A DNA stretch of 64,000 nucleotides from Diphasiastrum complanatum (taxonomy: Eukaryota; Streptophyta; Lycopodiopsida; Lycopodiales; Lycopodiaceae), in NCBI GenBank assembly GCA_029204225.1, contig CM055092.1:81879535-81943534 (forward strand), in the 5' to 3' direction. The notes under the pieces were generated by a model. It did no database searches and was not told the DNA's origin. It was given only the letters and a program-made list of their open reading frames with translations. Below, one piece after another: positions 13,966 through 26,219 of this stretch. How positions within the stretch are numbered: position 1 is the first letter of the stretch; the number at the start of each line of letters is the position of its first letter. The position numbers and the translations under genes were made by a program.

Positions 13966-16619
13966 ATGGCATCATCACTTATGACACTTGAATTATGCAT
14001 CTGTTTTGAACATATCAAGACAATCCATCGTTCTTGAACTCAACTATCATTCTGGTAAGGTCGATCTCCCTATCTGTCATAGCTGCATCTTTGGAAAACA
14101 GGCTAGGATTCCTTTTAGATCAAACCATAGGCATGCAGCAAAAGGTCTATTAGATGATGTTCATACAAATATATGTGGGCCTATGCAAACTCCTTCATTG
14201 ATAAATGCAAAGTATTTCATTACCTTTATTGACGAATTCTCTAGAAGAACAATGGTTTATTTGATTAAACAAAAATCAGATGCTTTCATCAAATTGAGAC
14301 AATTCAAAGAGCATGTTGAGAATAAAACTAGCAAACGAATCAAAGCACTGAGATCAGATAACATGGGAGAATACATATCCATCGAATTTGAGGAGTATTG
14401 CCTTAACAACGACATTGAGCAACAATACATTACCTCCTATTTGCCCCAATCAAATGGTCTTGCTGAGAGAAAGAACAGAACTTTAGTTGAATCGACAAAG
14501 TGCATGTAATCACATGCGACACTTCCGAAGTCCTTCTGGGCTGAAGTTGTTTCAACAGCAACCTATATTCTGAACAGATGTCCTACTAAAGGTCTCTTAG
14601 ACAAAACACCATTCGAAGTTTGGACAAGTACCAAACCTTCTTCATCAAACTTATGAGTTTTTGGGAGTACTGCTTTTGCATAGATACCTCGTGATCTCAG
14701 GAAGAAGTTCGACTTTCAGAGTATCAAATGTATTTTCATCAGCTACACTACTTCAGATCAAGCCTACAAGTCGTTCAATCCTATCGAGTCAAAAATATTC
14801 ACTAGCCGGGATGTCATCTTCATCGAAGATCAGTGTCAAGACCTCAAAGGAAAAGATAATCCCCATGTAACCGACCTGTTAGATTCTCCTGACATATTGA
14901 AATTTCCAGTTCCTCAGTCGACTATTCCATTGAAGGTCGAAGCTCTTCTACTTTTGATGAACAACAAATCAACGACGAATCAGAAGATGATGAAGTTGCA
15001 GTTTAGCACCAACAGTATGATGGAAATGATCAACTTCCTCTATTACCCAGAAGATCTTCAAGAGGTAGCAGACCACCTGTGAGGTACATAGATGAGTCTG
15101 CAGCCTACCTTGTTCAGGAACCGACATCTATCCAAGAGGCACTCAATCAACCTGATTCAGATCTCTGGAAAGAAGCTATGTATAAAGAGTATTCATCTCT
15201 TATCAAGAACCAGACATGGACAATTGTCGAATTACCTGCTAGCAGAAACTTAGTTGATTGCAAATGGATTTTCAAAGTCAAGTACAATGTAGATGGAAGC
15301 ATCAACAAAGAAAGGCACAACTTGTCGCTAGAGGATTTTCTCAGGTATAAAACATGGATTACACTGAGACCTTCAGTCAGTAGTCAAGCATTCTTCTAAT
15401 CGACTTTTGCTATCATTTGTCGTTGCATCAGATTTGGAAATACATCAAATGGATGTACAGATAGCATATCTCAATGGAGTTATCGAAGAAGATATTTACA
15501 TGGTGCAACCCACAGGTTATATCATCGAGGGTAAACACAATCATGTGTGTAAACTCCATAAGGCACTTTATGGCTTGAAGCAATCTGCTCGAGCATGGTT
15601 TCAAAGGACCAATACTTTTCTTATTGATCACGGCTACACACCTAGCTCTTCAGATTCAAACGTTCAAAGCAAGGTAGCATTCTTTTATCATTATCACTTT
15701 ATACGTGGATGATACTTTGTTTTTCAGCAACAATACCGATCTGATAAAAGAGGCCAAGACAATGTTATCTTCTAAATTCAACATGATCGATCTAGGCGAA
15801 GTTCATTTCTGCCTTGGTATACAAATCCACAGAGACATGAACCAGAAGTTGGTCTACATTAAACAACAGAGGTTAGTCAGATATAATCTGCTTAATTGCA
15901 AGTTAGCTCTCTCACCAATGGAACCAAGTCTCAAATTGTCAAAGGACCAATGTCCCCAAACAATTCATGAGAAGCAGCAGATGCGTGAGTATCCTTACCA
16001 TTCTATTATAGGATCTCTTATGTACTCCATGATCTGTACTAGGCTAGAAATAGTTGTTGCAGTCAGCTCTCTCAGTCAGTTTATGACTAATCCTGGTGTA
16101 ACACATTGGAAGGCTCTTATCAGAGTCATGAGATATCTTCAAGCTACTATGGACTTTTGCATTTGTTATGGAGCAGTCGGCAATGACAAACTCAATTTAC
16201 TCAGTGGTTATACAGATGTAAGTTGGGCAGGAGATTTAGACACTCGTAAATCCACTTCCGAATTCACGTTCTTCCTCAACAATGGTCCAATTTCCTGGAA
16301 TAGTCCCAAGTAATCTTCAATAGCTCTATCTTCCACTGAATCAGAGTATATTGTAGCCTCTCAAGCTACAAAGGAAGCAATTTGGTTGAGGAACTTACTC
16401 TTAGATATCGGTCTGAATCAATATGCTTCGACGACATTATTTTGTCATAATCAAGGTGCCATTGCTTTATCAACAACCCTAGATTTCATTCAAGGAGTAA
16501 GTACATTGAACTGAAGTATCATTTTGTCAGAAGCAAAGTTCTCAACGAAGAGGTCAGATTGCAGTATTGTAGAATGCAAGATATGATAGCAGATGTTTTT
16601 ACCAAAGCATTCCATGAAG
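13966..16619 (+). pseudogene. Copia family B pol, gag and protease deleted
   Basis: After a gag-like ATG at 13,966 the reading jumps into the GAG-pre-integrase motif (W-HH-L-HLNYASVL). Gag, zinc knuckle and protease are therefore gone. The integrase keeps its acidic triad: D in DVHTNI (about 14,155), D in RSDN (about 14,355) and E in AERKNR (about 14,465). Stops and frameshifts follow at 14,507, around 15,080, at 15,397 and near 15,700. RT retains VDCKWIFKVKYNVDG, HQMDVQIAYLNG and LYVDD (about 15,700-15,712), and RNase H retains the TDVSWAGD region (about 16,210). It cannot encode a working polyprotein. The downstream join to the LTR lacks a polypurine tract and the first 135 bp of the LTR. 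Confidence 0.9.
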
Positions 16620-17373
16620 TTTGACAACAGTGTCACATTTTTTGTCTGTCAAGAATTACGAGTAAAATTATAGTGTCGTATTTTTTGCATTTTAGCGACA
16701 CTGTCGCCTATCAGGATTTACGAGTAAATATGCAGAGTCGCATTTTTTGCTTTTTCTAAAGTGCTTCAAATGCTAAGGAAATGACTTTGGCAAAGTGTGG
16801 GACTACCCTAAATGTAATTTAAGGACATTGTCGGATTTTTCGCAAAAGCTCAACAACACTGTCTTTTTGCGACACTGTCGCCTGTGGCAGTTTATGTTCA
16901 TTTCTACAGAGTGACAATTTTGATTCATTTATGCAGACAGATTATTTATGGCCAATTTTCACCGCTTATCAACAATCAATTTCTAAGAAGGAACTGGATG
17001 AATGCCATTGGACACCAGCCAACTAGCAACCGCATTTGATGACCTAATTACTTAGTATAAATTAGTTGTTCATACATCTCTTTTCATCATCTGAAATTTT
17101 ATTGTAAATTGTGAAGGGGATGAGTGTTATTACACGACACTTCCTATGCTCTTATCAAGTAGATCATTTACAATCAGAAAGTATTGTTGTTAGCTCTCTA
17201 TCAAGCTTTCAAGCTTGAACTCTCTTGAGAATTCTAGTTCAGTCTTTAGATATTTGTTTTAGAGTTTGCCATTACGCTACTGCTTATCAGCAGAGCTACT
17301 TATTATCAGACTTATTCTCAGTTAGTCAGAGACATCTTTAGAGTGCGCGATTTCTATCCGCTATTGTCTTGCA
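16620..17373 (+). repeat. Truncated 3' LTR of Copia family B
   Basis: It matches 12,808-13,562 of the 5' LTR, including the repeated CGACACTGTCGCC phrase and the TATA box. It lacks about 135 bp at its start. It stops at GTCTTGCA where the family C LTR begins, so roughly its last 290 bp are missing. Confidence 0.88.
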
Positions 17374-17375
17374 AC

Positions 17376-17646
17376 TTAGAATTTGCTTTGCACAGGAACA
17401 CAGATCATGCTACACACTAACACAGACTGAAAAACACTCTCCACAGCAAGCTCACATAGCAACTGTATTTTTCAAAATGAAATTATACTGTACATATAGT
17501 TGTTCACTCAGGCAACCCATGCATGACCCAGGTTGCCATTGGCGGGACGCGTGTCCCGTCAACATGCCTCGTGGTGAGGCCAACTGATCCTTATCAACTG
17601 ATAGGACCCACAGTACAGTAACACAGTGATTCTACTTTAATTCTAA
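17376..17646 (-). repeat. 3' LTR of Copia family C (minus-strand element)
   Basis: It matches 23,791-24,047 apart from an 11-bp insertion near 17,634. On the plus strand it starts TTAGAAT and ends ATTCTAA, so the usual TG..CA ends are absent. The polypurine tract of the minus strand (AAGGGAGAGAG, 17,647-17,657) abuts it. Confidence 0.8.
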
Positions 17647-17702
17647 CTCTCTCCCTTAAAGTAGAGTCTACTTTTTATACAGTCATATACATAGCTTTAA
17701 AG

Positions 17703-20700
17703 TCAACAAACTTTAAGTACAGAAAGCTTTGATATAAACTTATCAAACTTTTCTCCAACAAGTGGCTTAGTGAAAATATCAGCTAGTTGTTCTTCTGTGC
17801 TACAATGAACAAGAATTTCACGACTCAACAGCCTCTCATGTATAAAGTGATACTGAATCTCAATGTGTTTAGTTCTCGCATGGAACACTGGATTCTTTGC
17901 TAGCTGAATGCCACTATGACTATCGCTATGTAATGTCGTGGGATTTTTCTGCTTCATGCCACATTTGTCTCAACCATATAGCTTCCTGTGCTGCACTACA
18001 CATTGCCTTATAATCTCTTATGTGGTGGAAAGAGCAATTGTACTTTGCTTCTTACTAGACCAGGAAAAGCAACTACCACAAAACTGAAATACATACTCGA
18101 TCATCATAGTCACCTCCCCAATCCGCATCCACATAGTCACACAACTTAGGTAAACCATCATGCTTCATGTAAATCAAGCCATAATCTGAAGTGCCTTTCA
18201 CATAACGCAAAATGCGTTTAGCTGCCTTCCAATGCATTTCCGTAGGTGCTGCCATAAACTGACTTACAATGCCAACAACATATCATATATCTGGTCTAGT
18301 CATGGTAAGGTAAATCAAGCTCCCTACTAACTGCCTATACAATGTAGCATCAAATGATTGTGACTCACCAAGCTTAGAAAGCTTTTTACTTGGTTCAATA
18401 GGAGTATTTACTGGTTTGCAATCCTGAAACCGAAACCTGTGCAGCAACTCTTTGACATACCTCACCTATGTTAAACCCACTTCGTGTCCTTTCGTTACAA
18501 AGCCTTCAGGTTGATCCATGAACACCTCTTCTTCTAACTCACCATTTAGAAAAGCAGATTTCACATTCATCTGATGCAAAGGCCAAACAAAATGTGAAGC
18601 TAAAGCAACAAGTAGACGTAGATTATTCCACTTACATACTGGTGCAAAAGTCTCCTCATAGTCAATGCCTTTACTTTTTGCATACCCTTTGATCACCAAT
18701 CTTGCCTTGTGCTTTGCTATACTTCCATCTGCATGATACTTAGTCCTATATACCCATTTGCAACCAATGGATTTCTTTCCAACTGGTGGTTCTAGTAAGT
18801 CTCATGTGCTATGCTTAGCAATTGACTCCATCTCCTCTCCCATGGCCTTGATCATCATTCGCTTCACCATAAGTCGAAGGTTCTTTGCTTTGAATAATGC
18901 TAGATAGGTGAGCATAATTTTCTTCATACCTTTCAGGTTGTGTCTTCTCTCTTGTTGATCTTCGTAGCTCTTCCTGGTTAGATGATCCTGGGAAGTCATC
19001 CATGTCGCGGCTCTCCAACAATCTCTCAAACCACTTAGGGAGCTTCATGTCAGGTGATCGCCTTCCGGGTGAAAATGTATCCCACGGTACATCCTTCTCC
19101 TTGCGTTTGTCACTTGCAACTACAATCCTTATTGCACCAAAAGGTTTGTCCCTACCTCTCCAACCTGTCTCTTGAGGTTGAGTAGTAGTATCTTGAGATG
19201 TATCCTCTTTTTCATCATTTGGAAGGTCAATGAATGGATCATCATCAGATGGTATCCTCACTATACCATCTTTCTCACTGGATGTATCTATCTTCTTAGC
19301 ATCCTCGTCTTCATACATCTTGGATTCATCAAAGATAACATCATGACTTACATGGATTTTGTTTTCCACTGGATCAAAACATCTATAACCCTTCACACGA
19401 TCATCATATCCTAGGAATATACACTTGATAGCTTTTACATCAAGTTTACGTCTCTCTTCCTTAGGAACGTGTACAAAGGCCTTACATCCAAAGATTCGCA
19501 AGTGGTTCACCTTTGGTTTCTTCTTCGTGAATGCTTCCTCAGGTGTTATCTTTGGTATGGCAATGGTAGGACTTCTATTTTGAAGATAGACTGCCATACT
19601 GCATGCTTCTAACCAAAAAACTTTTGGTAGTTTCATCGCAACTAGCATAGATCTGGAACTTTTCACAATCGTACAATTCTTGCACTCAGCTACACCATTG
19701 AGAGCAGGAGTATGAGCTTGCGTAAATTGTCTTTTAATCCTACATTGATCACAAAGATCATTGATGTCATTAGTTTTGTGCTCACCTCCACTATCTGATC
19801 TTAGAACTTTGATCTTCCTACTTGTTTGATTTTCGACCAATGCTTTAAAGCTCTTGAAGTTCTCAAATGCATCTGATTTCTTCTTCAATAAGTAAATCCA
19901 CGTCTTACGTGACATATCATCAATAAAGGTCATGAAATAGAAGGCTTTACCTAAGGACATGGTCCTCATAGGCCCGCATAAATCTATGTGGATTAAATCC
20001 AGGATGTTCTTTGCTCTTCCAACACCCCCTTTATTGAACTTCTCTCGATGTTGCTTCCCATATACACAAGATTCGCACATCAATTTCAAGTGATCTTCTA
20101 TGGTAGGCAATCCTATTACCATCTCCAATTTTCTCATCAAACTGAGGTTTCCCAAGTTCAAGTGACCAAGCCTCGTACGCCACAACTCAGTTTGCGATGA
20201 AATGGATGATACAAAAGTCCATGTTGCCCCTTGATTGTAGCATTCAACCTGTACAATTTTGTATTGGGCTCCCTTACTCCATCCGCAATAACTTTGAACT
20301 TTTGGTTCACATCTTTCACAAAGCAACTATCATAGGCAAATTCTACTTTCAACTTTTGATCAGTAATGACTCCAACAGAAAGTAGATTTTTCTTCAAACC
20401 TAATACGTAAAGTACTTCCCTGATCATCATGCTTTTGCCATCAGGTAGTTGGATTGAAACAATGCCTATCCCCTTGATCTTGCACACCTCACCATTTGCT
20501 TGTGAAACAGATGTTCCATTATCCAACACTTTCAAGCTACTGAACCAATTCTTGTTACCTGTCATATGTCTTGTGGTTCCCGATTCAAAATACCATGCTT
20601 GATCATCTTGATTAGATGACAATGCAGATATGAAGATGCTAGAGTCTTCAATCTCACTCTCATCAACAAGGTTACCTGCTTGCTTTGGTTTTCCCTTGCC

Positions 20701-21493
20701 TTGTTCCGCCAGGAATTTGCGACATTCACTCTTCCAATGGCCCTTTTTATCACAATGGAAGCACTTGCCTTTCTTTTTGGTCTTACAAGAAGATCCCTCA
20801 TCCTCCTGAGTATTGGCAAATTGTTGCTTAGACTTCTTCTTGCCCTTGTCCTTGCCTTGTTTTTGGCGTGTCACAAGTGCTTGATCGTCAATATTTTGAT
20901 GTCTAGCTTTCACCATTTCTCACCGTTGCTCTTCCTGCATCAAGATTCCTGTGAGCTCGTCAGAGGTTGGCAATCTCTCTCTTGATGCTATTCTGCTCAC
21001 AAACATCTGATAGGGTTCTGCAATGCCGCACAATGCATTGTGCACCAACTCCACATCACGGATGCGCTCACCAATAGAATGCAGATCATCCCTCTTATGT
21101 CTTGATTTTGATCATGTACGTCTGAATGTGCTCTCCTTGTTCCATTTGGGCACTATTCAGCTTTGACTTCAGAAACATGATTCTCGACAGATTTGACGTC
21201 GCGAACTGCTCCTTTAGCACATCCCATGCCTGTCTGGGTGTAACAGCATCACAAATGTGGGTAATGATGTGATCCTTCACTGACAAGTTATTGAAGGTCA
21301 AGGCTTTTCTCATCCTTTTGTCAAAGATTTTGATATCTGCTTCATTTGGCGGCCTTCTCTCATCACCTGTGATGACTTCCCACACATCTTTCTCCATCAA
21401 TATGTTTTTCATTTTGAATTTCCACACTACATAGTTGGAAATCCCGTCCAATTTGCTACTTTCACTCAAAATGGACTCTCCCATGTTTTCCAT
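17703..21493 (-). pseudogene. Copia family C gag-pol pseudogene
   Basis: Gag starts at 21,493 (MENMGESILSESSKLD) and runs to 21,095, where the frame breaks. The frame from 20,916 holds a CX2CX4HX4C zinc knuckle (CFHCDKKGHWKSEC, about 20,763-20,722) and a protease site reading FESGTT instead of FDSGAT (Glu at about 20,584). The frame 20,326-18,815 encodes GAG-pre-integrase and integrase with D (IHIDLCGP), D (LRSDSGGE) and E (NGVAEC), although the conserved Arg after that Glu has become Cys. RT starts near 18,700 (GIDYEETFAPVC) but joins EGFVTKGHE directly to VGLT. The palm with YVDD is therefore deleted. RNase H continues in pieces to 17,703 (HARTKHIEIQYHF, LADIFTKPL). Not functional. Confidence 0.93.
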
Positions 21494-23541
21494 CGCAAAA
21501 CTGCTTGAAACTTCAGCTGTAGGCTAAAAGCAGTATGTCAAGGCCAACTGTGATGTCAGAAGTTGAAAATTGTGACCTGCACTTTTTCCCTTACCAGCCT
21601 TACCAGGCCACTCACCGCTCTCCCACCAATTTGAAAGCCAAATCGGCGTCACCTTCCAAAATGCACTTAGTCGTCAACTCCCAACTACGTGCCCAGTGGA
21701 ATGGTGAAATCACTTTTGATGCACTCCGAACACTTTCTCCACTGCAATCACTTTGTTTTGTTGTACTATACTTGTAGGTGCAGTCCGGGTGTCCTTCGTT
21801 TGGAGGTTATAGCCTTTCGTTTGGGTCAAAACAGGCAAAGGACCCAAAAATAGGGATTTTCTTTGTTTTTGAACTGTTTCTTCACCTTGAAGAAACTTTA
21901 CTCTTCACTTGTGAAAGGACCCAACTCCAATTTTAGTATGAAAATTTTTAATGAAGTTGAAGGCCAAAATACACTTCAATTCTTCAGGGCCCACTTTAGT
22001 TAAATCCAACGATAGGTTTCAATTCTGTGGTCCAGATGCAATTAATCCTGTTCGTCAATTGTTGTGGAGATGATCTTGTGGACTTCCCTGCATCAGTGCG
22101 TCGCACTACACTTCTGAAGCCGCTGGAAACTTCAAAACACTAAGCTGCTGGTTCGTTTATCGCGCGTGAGCTCCACACTCCTGCTTGATCAATTTCGTTT
22201 TTGGATCGATTTGAGCATGATTCGAGGCCTGGAGCAGGGCCGCCCTACTAATACCAAGTCTATAGAGTGTTCAATCATGAAATTCCGTGGAGAAACGAAC
22301 AAAGTGGCTTTTTTCACCTTTTACCGCAAATCTGCTAGGTTCACTGTCTGGAGAGAAATCTCTGACATAAACCTCAGAATCTCTCCATGGCTAGTTGACA
22401 ATGTAATAAGCTTTCTTCGTGTCCTTACGGCTTCCAAAACGGTGCACAAACAACGAAGAAATCACCAGTTATGTATAAAAAACCGTAACCCCAAACCCCA
22501 AACCAATTTGCTACTTTCACTCAAAATGGACTCTCCCATGTTTTCCATCGCAAAACCGCTTGAAACTTCTGCCGTAGGCTAAAAGCAGTATGTCAAGGCC
22601 AACTATGATGTCAGAAGTTGAAAATAGTGACCTGCACTTTTTCCCTTACCAGGCCACTCACCGCTCTCCCACCAATTTGAAAGCCAAATCGGCGTCACCT
22701 TCCGAAATGCACTTAGTCGTCAACTCGCAACTACGTGCCCAGTGGAATGGTGAAATCACTTTTGATGCACTCCGAACACTTTCTCCACTGCAATCACTTT
22801 GTTTTGTTGTACTGTACTTGCAGGTGCAGTCCGGGTGTCCTTCGTTTGGAGGTTATAGCCTTTCGGCTGGGTCAAAACGTGCAAAGGACCCAAAAATAGG
22901 GATTTTCTTTGTTTTTGAACTGTTTCTTCACCTTGAAGAAACTTTACTCTTCACTTGTGAAGGGACCCAACTCCAATTTTAGTATGAAAAATTTTAATGA
23001 AATTGAAGGCCAAAATACACTTCAATTCTTCAGGGCCCACTTTAGTTAAATCCAACGATAGGTTTCAATTCTGTGGTCCAGATGCAATTAATCCTGTCCG
23101 TCAATCGTCGTGGAGATGATCTTGTGGACTTCCCTGCATCAGTGCGTCGAACTACACTTCTGAAGCCGCTGGACACTTCAAAACAATAAGCTGCTAGCCC
23201 GTTCGTCGTGCGTGAGCTCCACACTCCTGCTTGATCAATTTCGTTTTTGGATTGAGCATGATCTGAGGCCTGGAGCAGGGTCGCCCTACTAATACCAAGT
23301 CTATAGAGTGTTCAATCATGAAATTCCGTGGAGAAACAGTGATTTTAGCTCAACTTGACAAAGTGGCTTTTTTCACCTTTTACCACAAATCTGCTAGGTT
23401 AACTGTCTGGAGAGAAATCTCTGACATAAACCTCAGAATCTCTCCATGGCTAGTTGACAATACCTTACGACATCCAAAACGGTGCACAAACAGCGAAGAA
23501 ATCACCAGTTATGTATAAAAAACCGTAACCCCAAACCCGGT
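21449..23541 (-). repeat. 1,055-bp tandem duplication in the family C leader
   Basis: The segment 21,449-22,503 is repeated at 22,504 to about 23,541 with few differences. The duplicated unit covers the first codons of gag and the untranslated leader upstream of it. The second copy thus carries a second, truncated gag start near 22,550. Short deletions distinguish the copies, including a loss around 23,460. The same leader occurs once at 62,060-62,990. Confidence 0.9.
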
Positions 23542-23776
23542 TTCAATTTTCAACTGGCTTCAAAATTGTCAATTTTTTACCAAATTTTTCCCTGTTTGAT
23601 GCTATGCATAGGCTAATAATCCCTCTGCTGAGCTTGGCAAGCCTCTATAAACTAGAAACCGTGCACCAGTGCTTCTCTTTCTGTCTTCAACCCACCGTAA
23701 ACCCCGAACTCTCAGAAGACAGTTCTCTCGAAGCTCTCTTCAACGACGATGATGTTTTGTATACACTCCCTGTACG

Positions 23777-23788
23777 GCTCTGATACCA
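23777..23788 (-). promoter_or_regulatory. Primer-binding site of Copia family C
   Basis: The minus strand reads TGGTATCAGAGC, a perfect match to the initiator tRNA-Met 3' end pattern used by plant Copia elements. It lies two bases from the LTR. Confidence 0.92.
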
Positions 23789-23790
23789 AC

Positions 23791-24047
23791 TTAGAATTTG
23801 CTTTGCACAGGAACACATATCATGCTACACAGTAACACAAGAAAAACACTCTCCACAACAAGCTCACATAGCAACTGTATTTCTCAAAATGAAATTACAT
23901 TGTACATATAGTTCTTCACTCAGGCAACCCATGCATGACCTAGGTTGCCGTTGGTGGGACGCGTGTCCCGTCGACTTTCCTCGTGGCGAGGCCAACTGAT
24001 CCTTATCAACTGATAGGACTCACAGTACAGTAACACAGTGATTCTAA
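23791..24047 (-). repeat. 5' LTR of Copia family C (minus-strand element)
   Basis: A 257-bp LTR beginning TTAGAAT and ending ATTCTAA on the plus strand, matching 17,376-17,646. No clear 5-bp target duplication is seen around the element: GCAAC lies on the left and CTTTA on the right. Confidence 0.82.
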
Positions 24048-26219
24048 CTTTAGACTCATTAGCATTGCATTTGAAAAAAAAATCAACAAAAATAGTAAAA
24101 GGTGGTAATCTATTATTCTTTGAACCAGTGCTACATTTTAATATACTTTGAATATCTATATAAAGTCTAAATCAAAAACTTTTTGAAAATGGTAAATATG
24201 GAGAAATCCATTCTTCACTTGAAAAATCTAGTTGATCATAAAAAACAACTCTCGACTCTAAAATAGATTTTGGAGAACAACCTTTATATTGCAAAATACC
24301 GATATCAGAATGTATGACATCAACTATTCTTGCACTTGAGTTGATTGCCATTCAACAAAATTTGATGGATACAAAACTAAAAGTTTCGTGATAGATTGAT
24401 CGGCAGCCGATACTTTAAAATCCATTATCCTTGCTTTCCAAAAGCTTCTATATATGTTATTGGATCTTTTTCTTTTCTGGAAAGTGCATTTTGAAGAAGG
24501 ATGCATCAAAATTCATTGATATTTACGATATATTCTTGGTCTCCGTTGATCTTCTGCATTTTTTCCATTGCAAATATTGATAGCATCAATGGTTCCTCTT
24601 GGTCTTCAATTATGTGTTGCCATTAGTCCAAAATATGTCTATGGAAGCGGAGAGAATGAAGAGAATGAGAGATATACCTAAGAATGACAAGAAGTTCCTA
24701 AACTACAATGATTAGTTAACTACAGTTGATGAATATTGAATCCAAATTAGCCTCAAGTTTACAAAGAGATCTCTGGATATGAGAAACAAAATTGCATTGC
24801 CATAAAATAAGTACCAAATCGTGATAGAGCATACACACGAGAAAAGTTGAACACTGAATATTTTATAAGGCATGAATGTTGGCCACTCATTTTTTAAAAA
24901 GTTTCTACACAGTAAAATTTTCAATTTTGTTGCAATTCCCTTCCCCAGGGATATCCAATGAGTTGAATTGTACAAGGTCATCGTAGTACAACATTATCCA
25001 TAAACCTAAGAATTGGCCTAAAATCCTTCTTAAATAATGATATAGTCCATCTATAGTAGTACACATCAACCGCACACATGATCCAATGTCTTGCGGCTTG
25101 ATGTTTGACCATAAATCCATTGATGATTGTTATGGATAATATATGTTCAGCACGAAGCTGTGCGCCATTGACTTCAATGCATGGATTACTACATGAGAAT
25201 CAACAACTTTCACTTTCAACATATGTATCTCTTGCCCATGTTGTTCCTCAAAAAATTCTACTTTTGCAGGTGGCTCGTGTTTAATAATCAATGTCATGAG
25301 TAGAGAGAGTGATCAAAGAGATCTTTGGATATGAGAGAGAAAATGCCATAGAATAAGTACCAGATCGTGATGGAGCATACACACGACGAAGCTTGAACAA
25401 TGAACCTTTTCTAAGACATGAATATTGGAAAATTATTTTTTTACAAGGGTTTTGCATAACAAAATGTTCAATTTTGTTGCATTGATATTAATTGCATTCC
25501 CAATAATACATATCTATACAACAAGCTACAATGTACAAGGTCACCGTAGTACTCAGCATTGTCCACAAATCTAGGAATTATCCTAGAATATTGTCCATAA
25601 TTCTAAGAATTGGTAAAAGAATCTGAATATATGTTGCTAAATTCTTGACAAATGTCACTACTGCTCATTATTTGTAGCTAGTTTTTTTAAGTCAATTATC
25701 CGTCGCCTAGTACGTTTACAGCGACAGAGACCCACCATCGTTGGGCAACAAGTGATTTGAAATTTCCTAACCACACCTTTTGGCGTTTTGGCAACTCATT
25801 TTCTCTCATTCCTCTCATTTCTTGTTTGCTATTGCTCTCATTTTCATCCTCCTTGCTTGCTATTATGTCATAGTGATCTTATTGCCTTTAACTTATCTAA
25901 TTACTTGTTAAGATCTTGTTGCTTTCTAATATCTCTTTGAATCGTGCTTTAGTTTTCTTGTAGTATGTAGTTTTTCATACGGTTATTGTTTGTAGTTTTA
26001 GTATCTTTGTAACCATTGAGTTATCCGCAGTTTTGAATGTCAATTGTGAGGTTAGAAGTGGAATCTAATACGTGGATTACATTGGATCTGTTAGTTGACA
26101 GAAGCTTGTCCCTAGATTTGATGCATCAATAGGGTTTTGAAGCTTATCATTAACCAGAAAGGATCAAGATGTAATATTGAACCATGTTAATTCTTCTGTC
26201 TAAGTCACATAATCAGATT
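24048..26219. other. AT-rich sequence with no supported gene
   Basis: Short minus-strand frames at 24,324-24,509 and 24,905-25,120 show no known domain. A direct repeat of about 250 bp is annotated separately. Confidence 0.5.
24758..25620 (+). repeat. Direct repeat, two diverged copies
   Basis: A stretch beginning AAAGAGATCTCTGGATATGA near 24,758 recurs at about 25,314 with many substitutions. The shared text continues through the GCATACACACGA and CAATTTTGTTGCA phrases. Two diverged copies of about 250 bp are separated by unrelated sequence. Confidence 0.7.

Noticed and set aside
24048-24090. Continuation of the family B 3' LTR to the right of family C
   Set aside because: Only a TCATTAGCAT decamer agrees with the family B LTR; the sequence beyond does not match.
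24324-25120. Minus-strand frames of 61-89 codons as a host gene
   Set aside because: No domain, no consistent splice sites, and part of the region is a diverged direct repeat.
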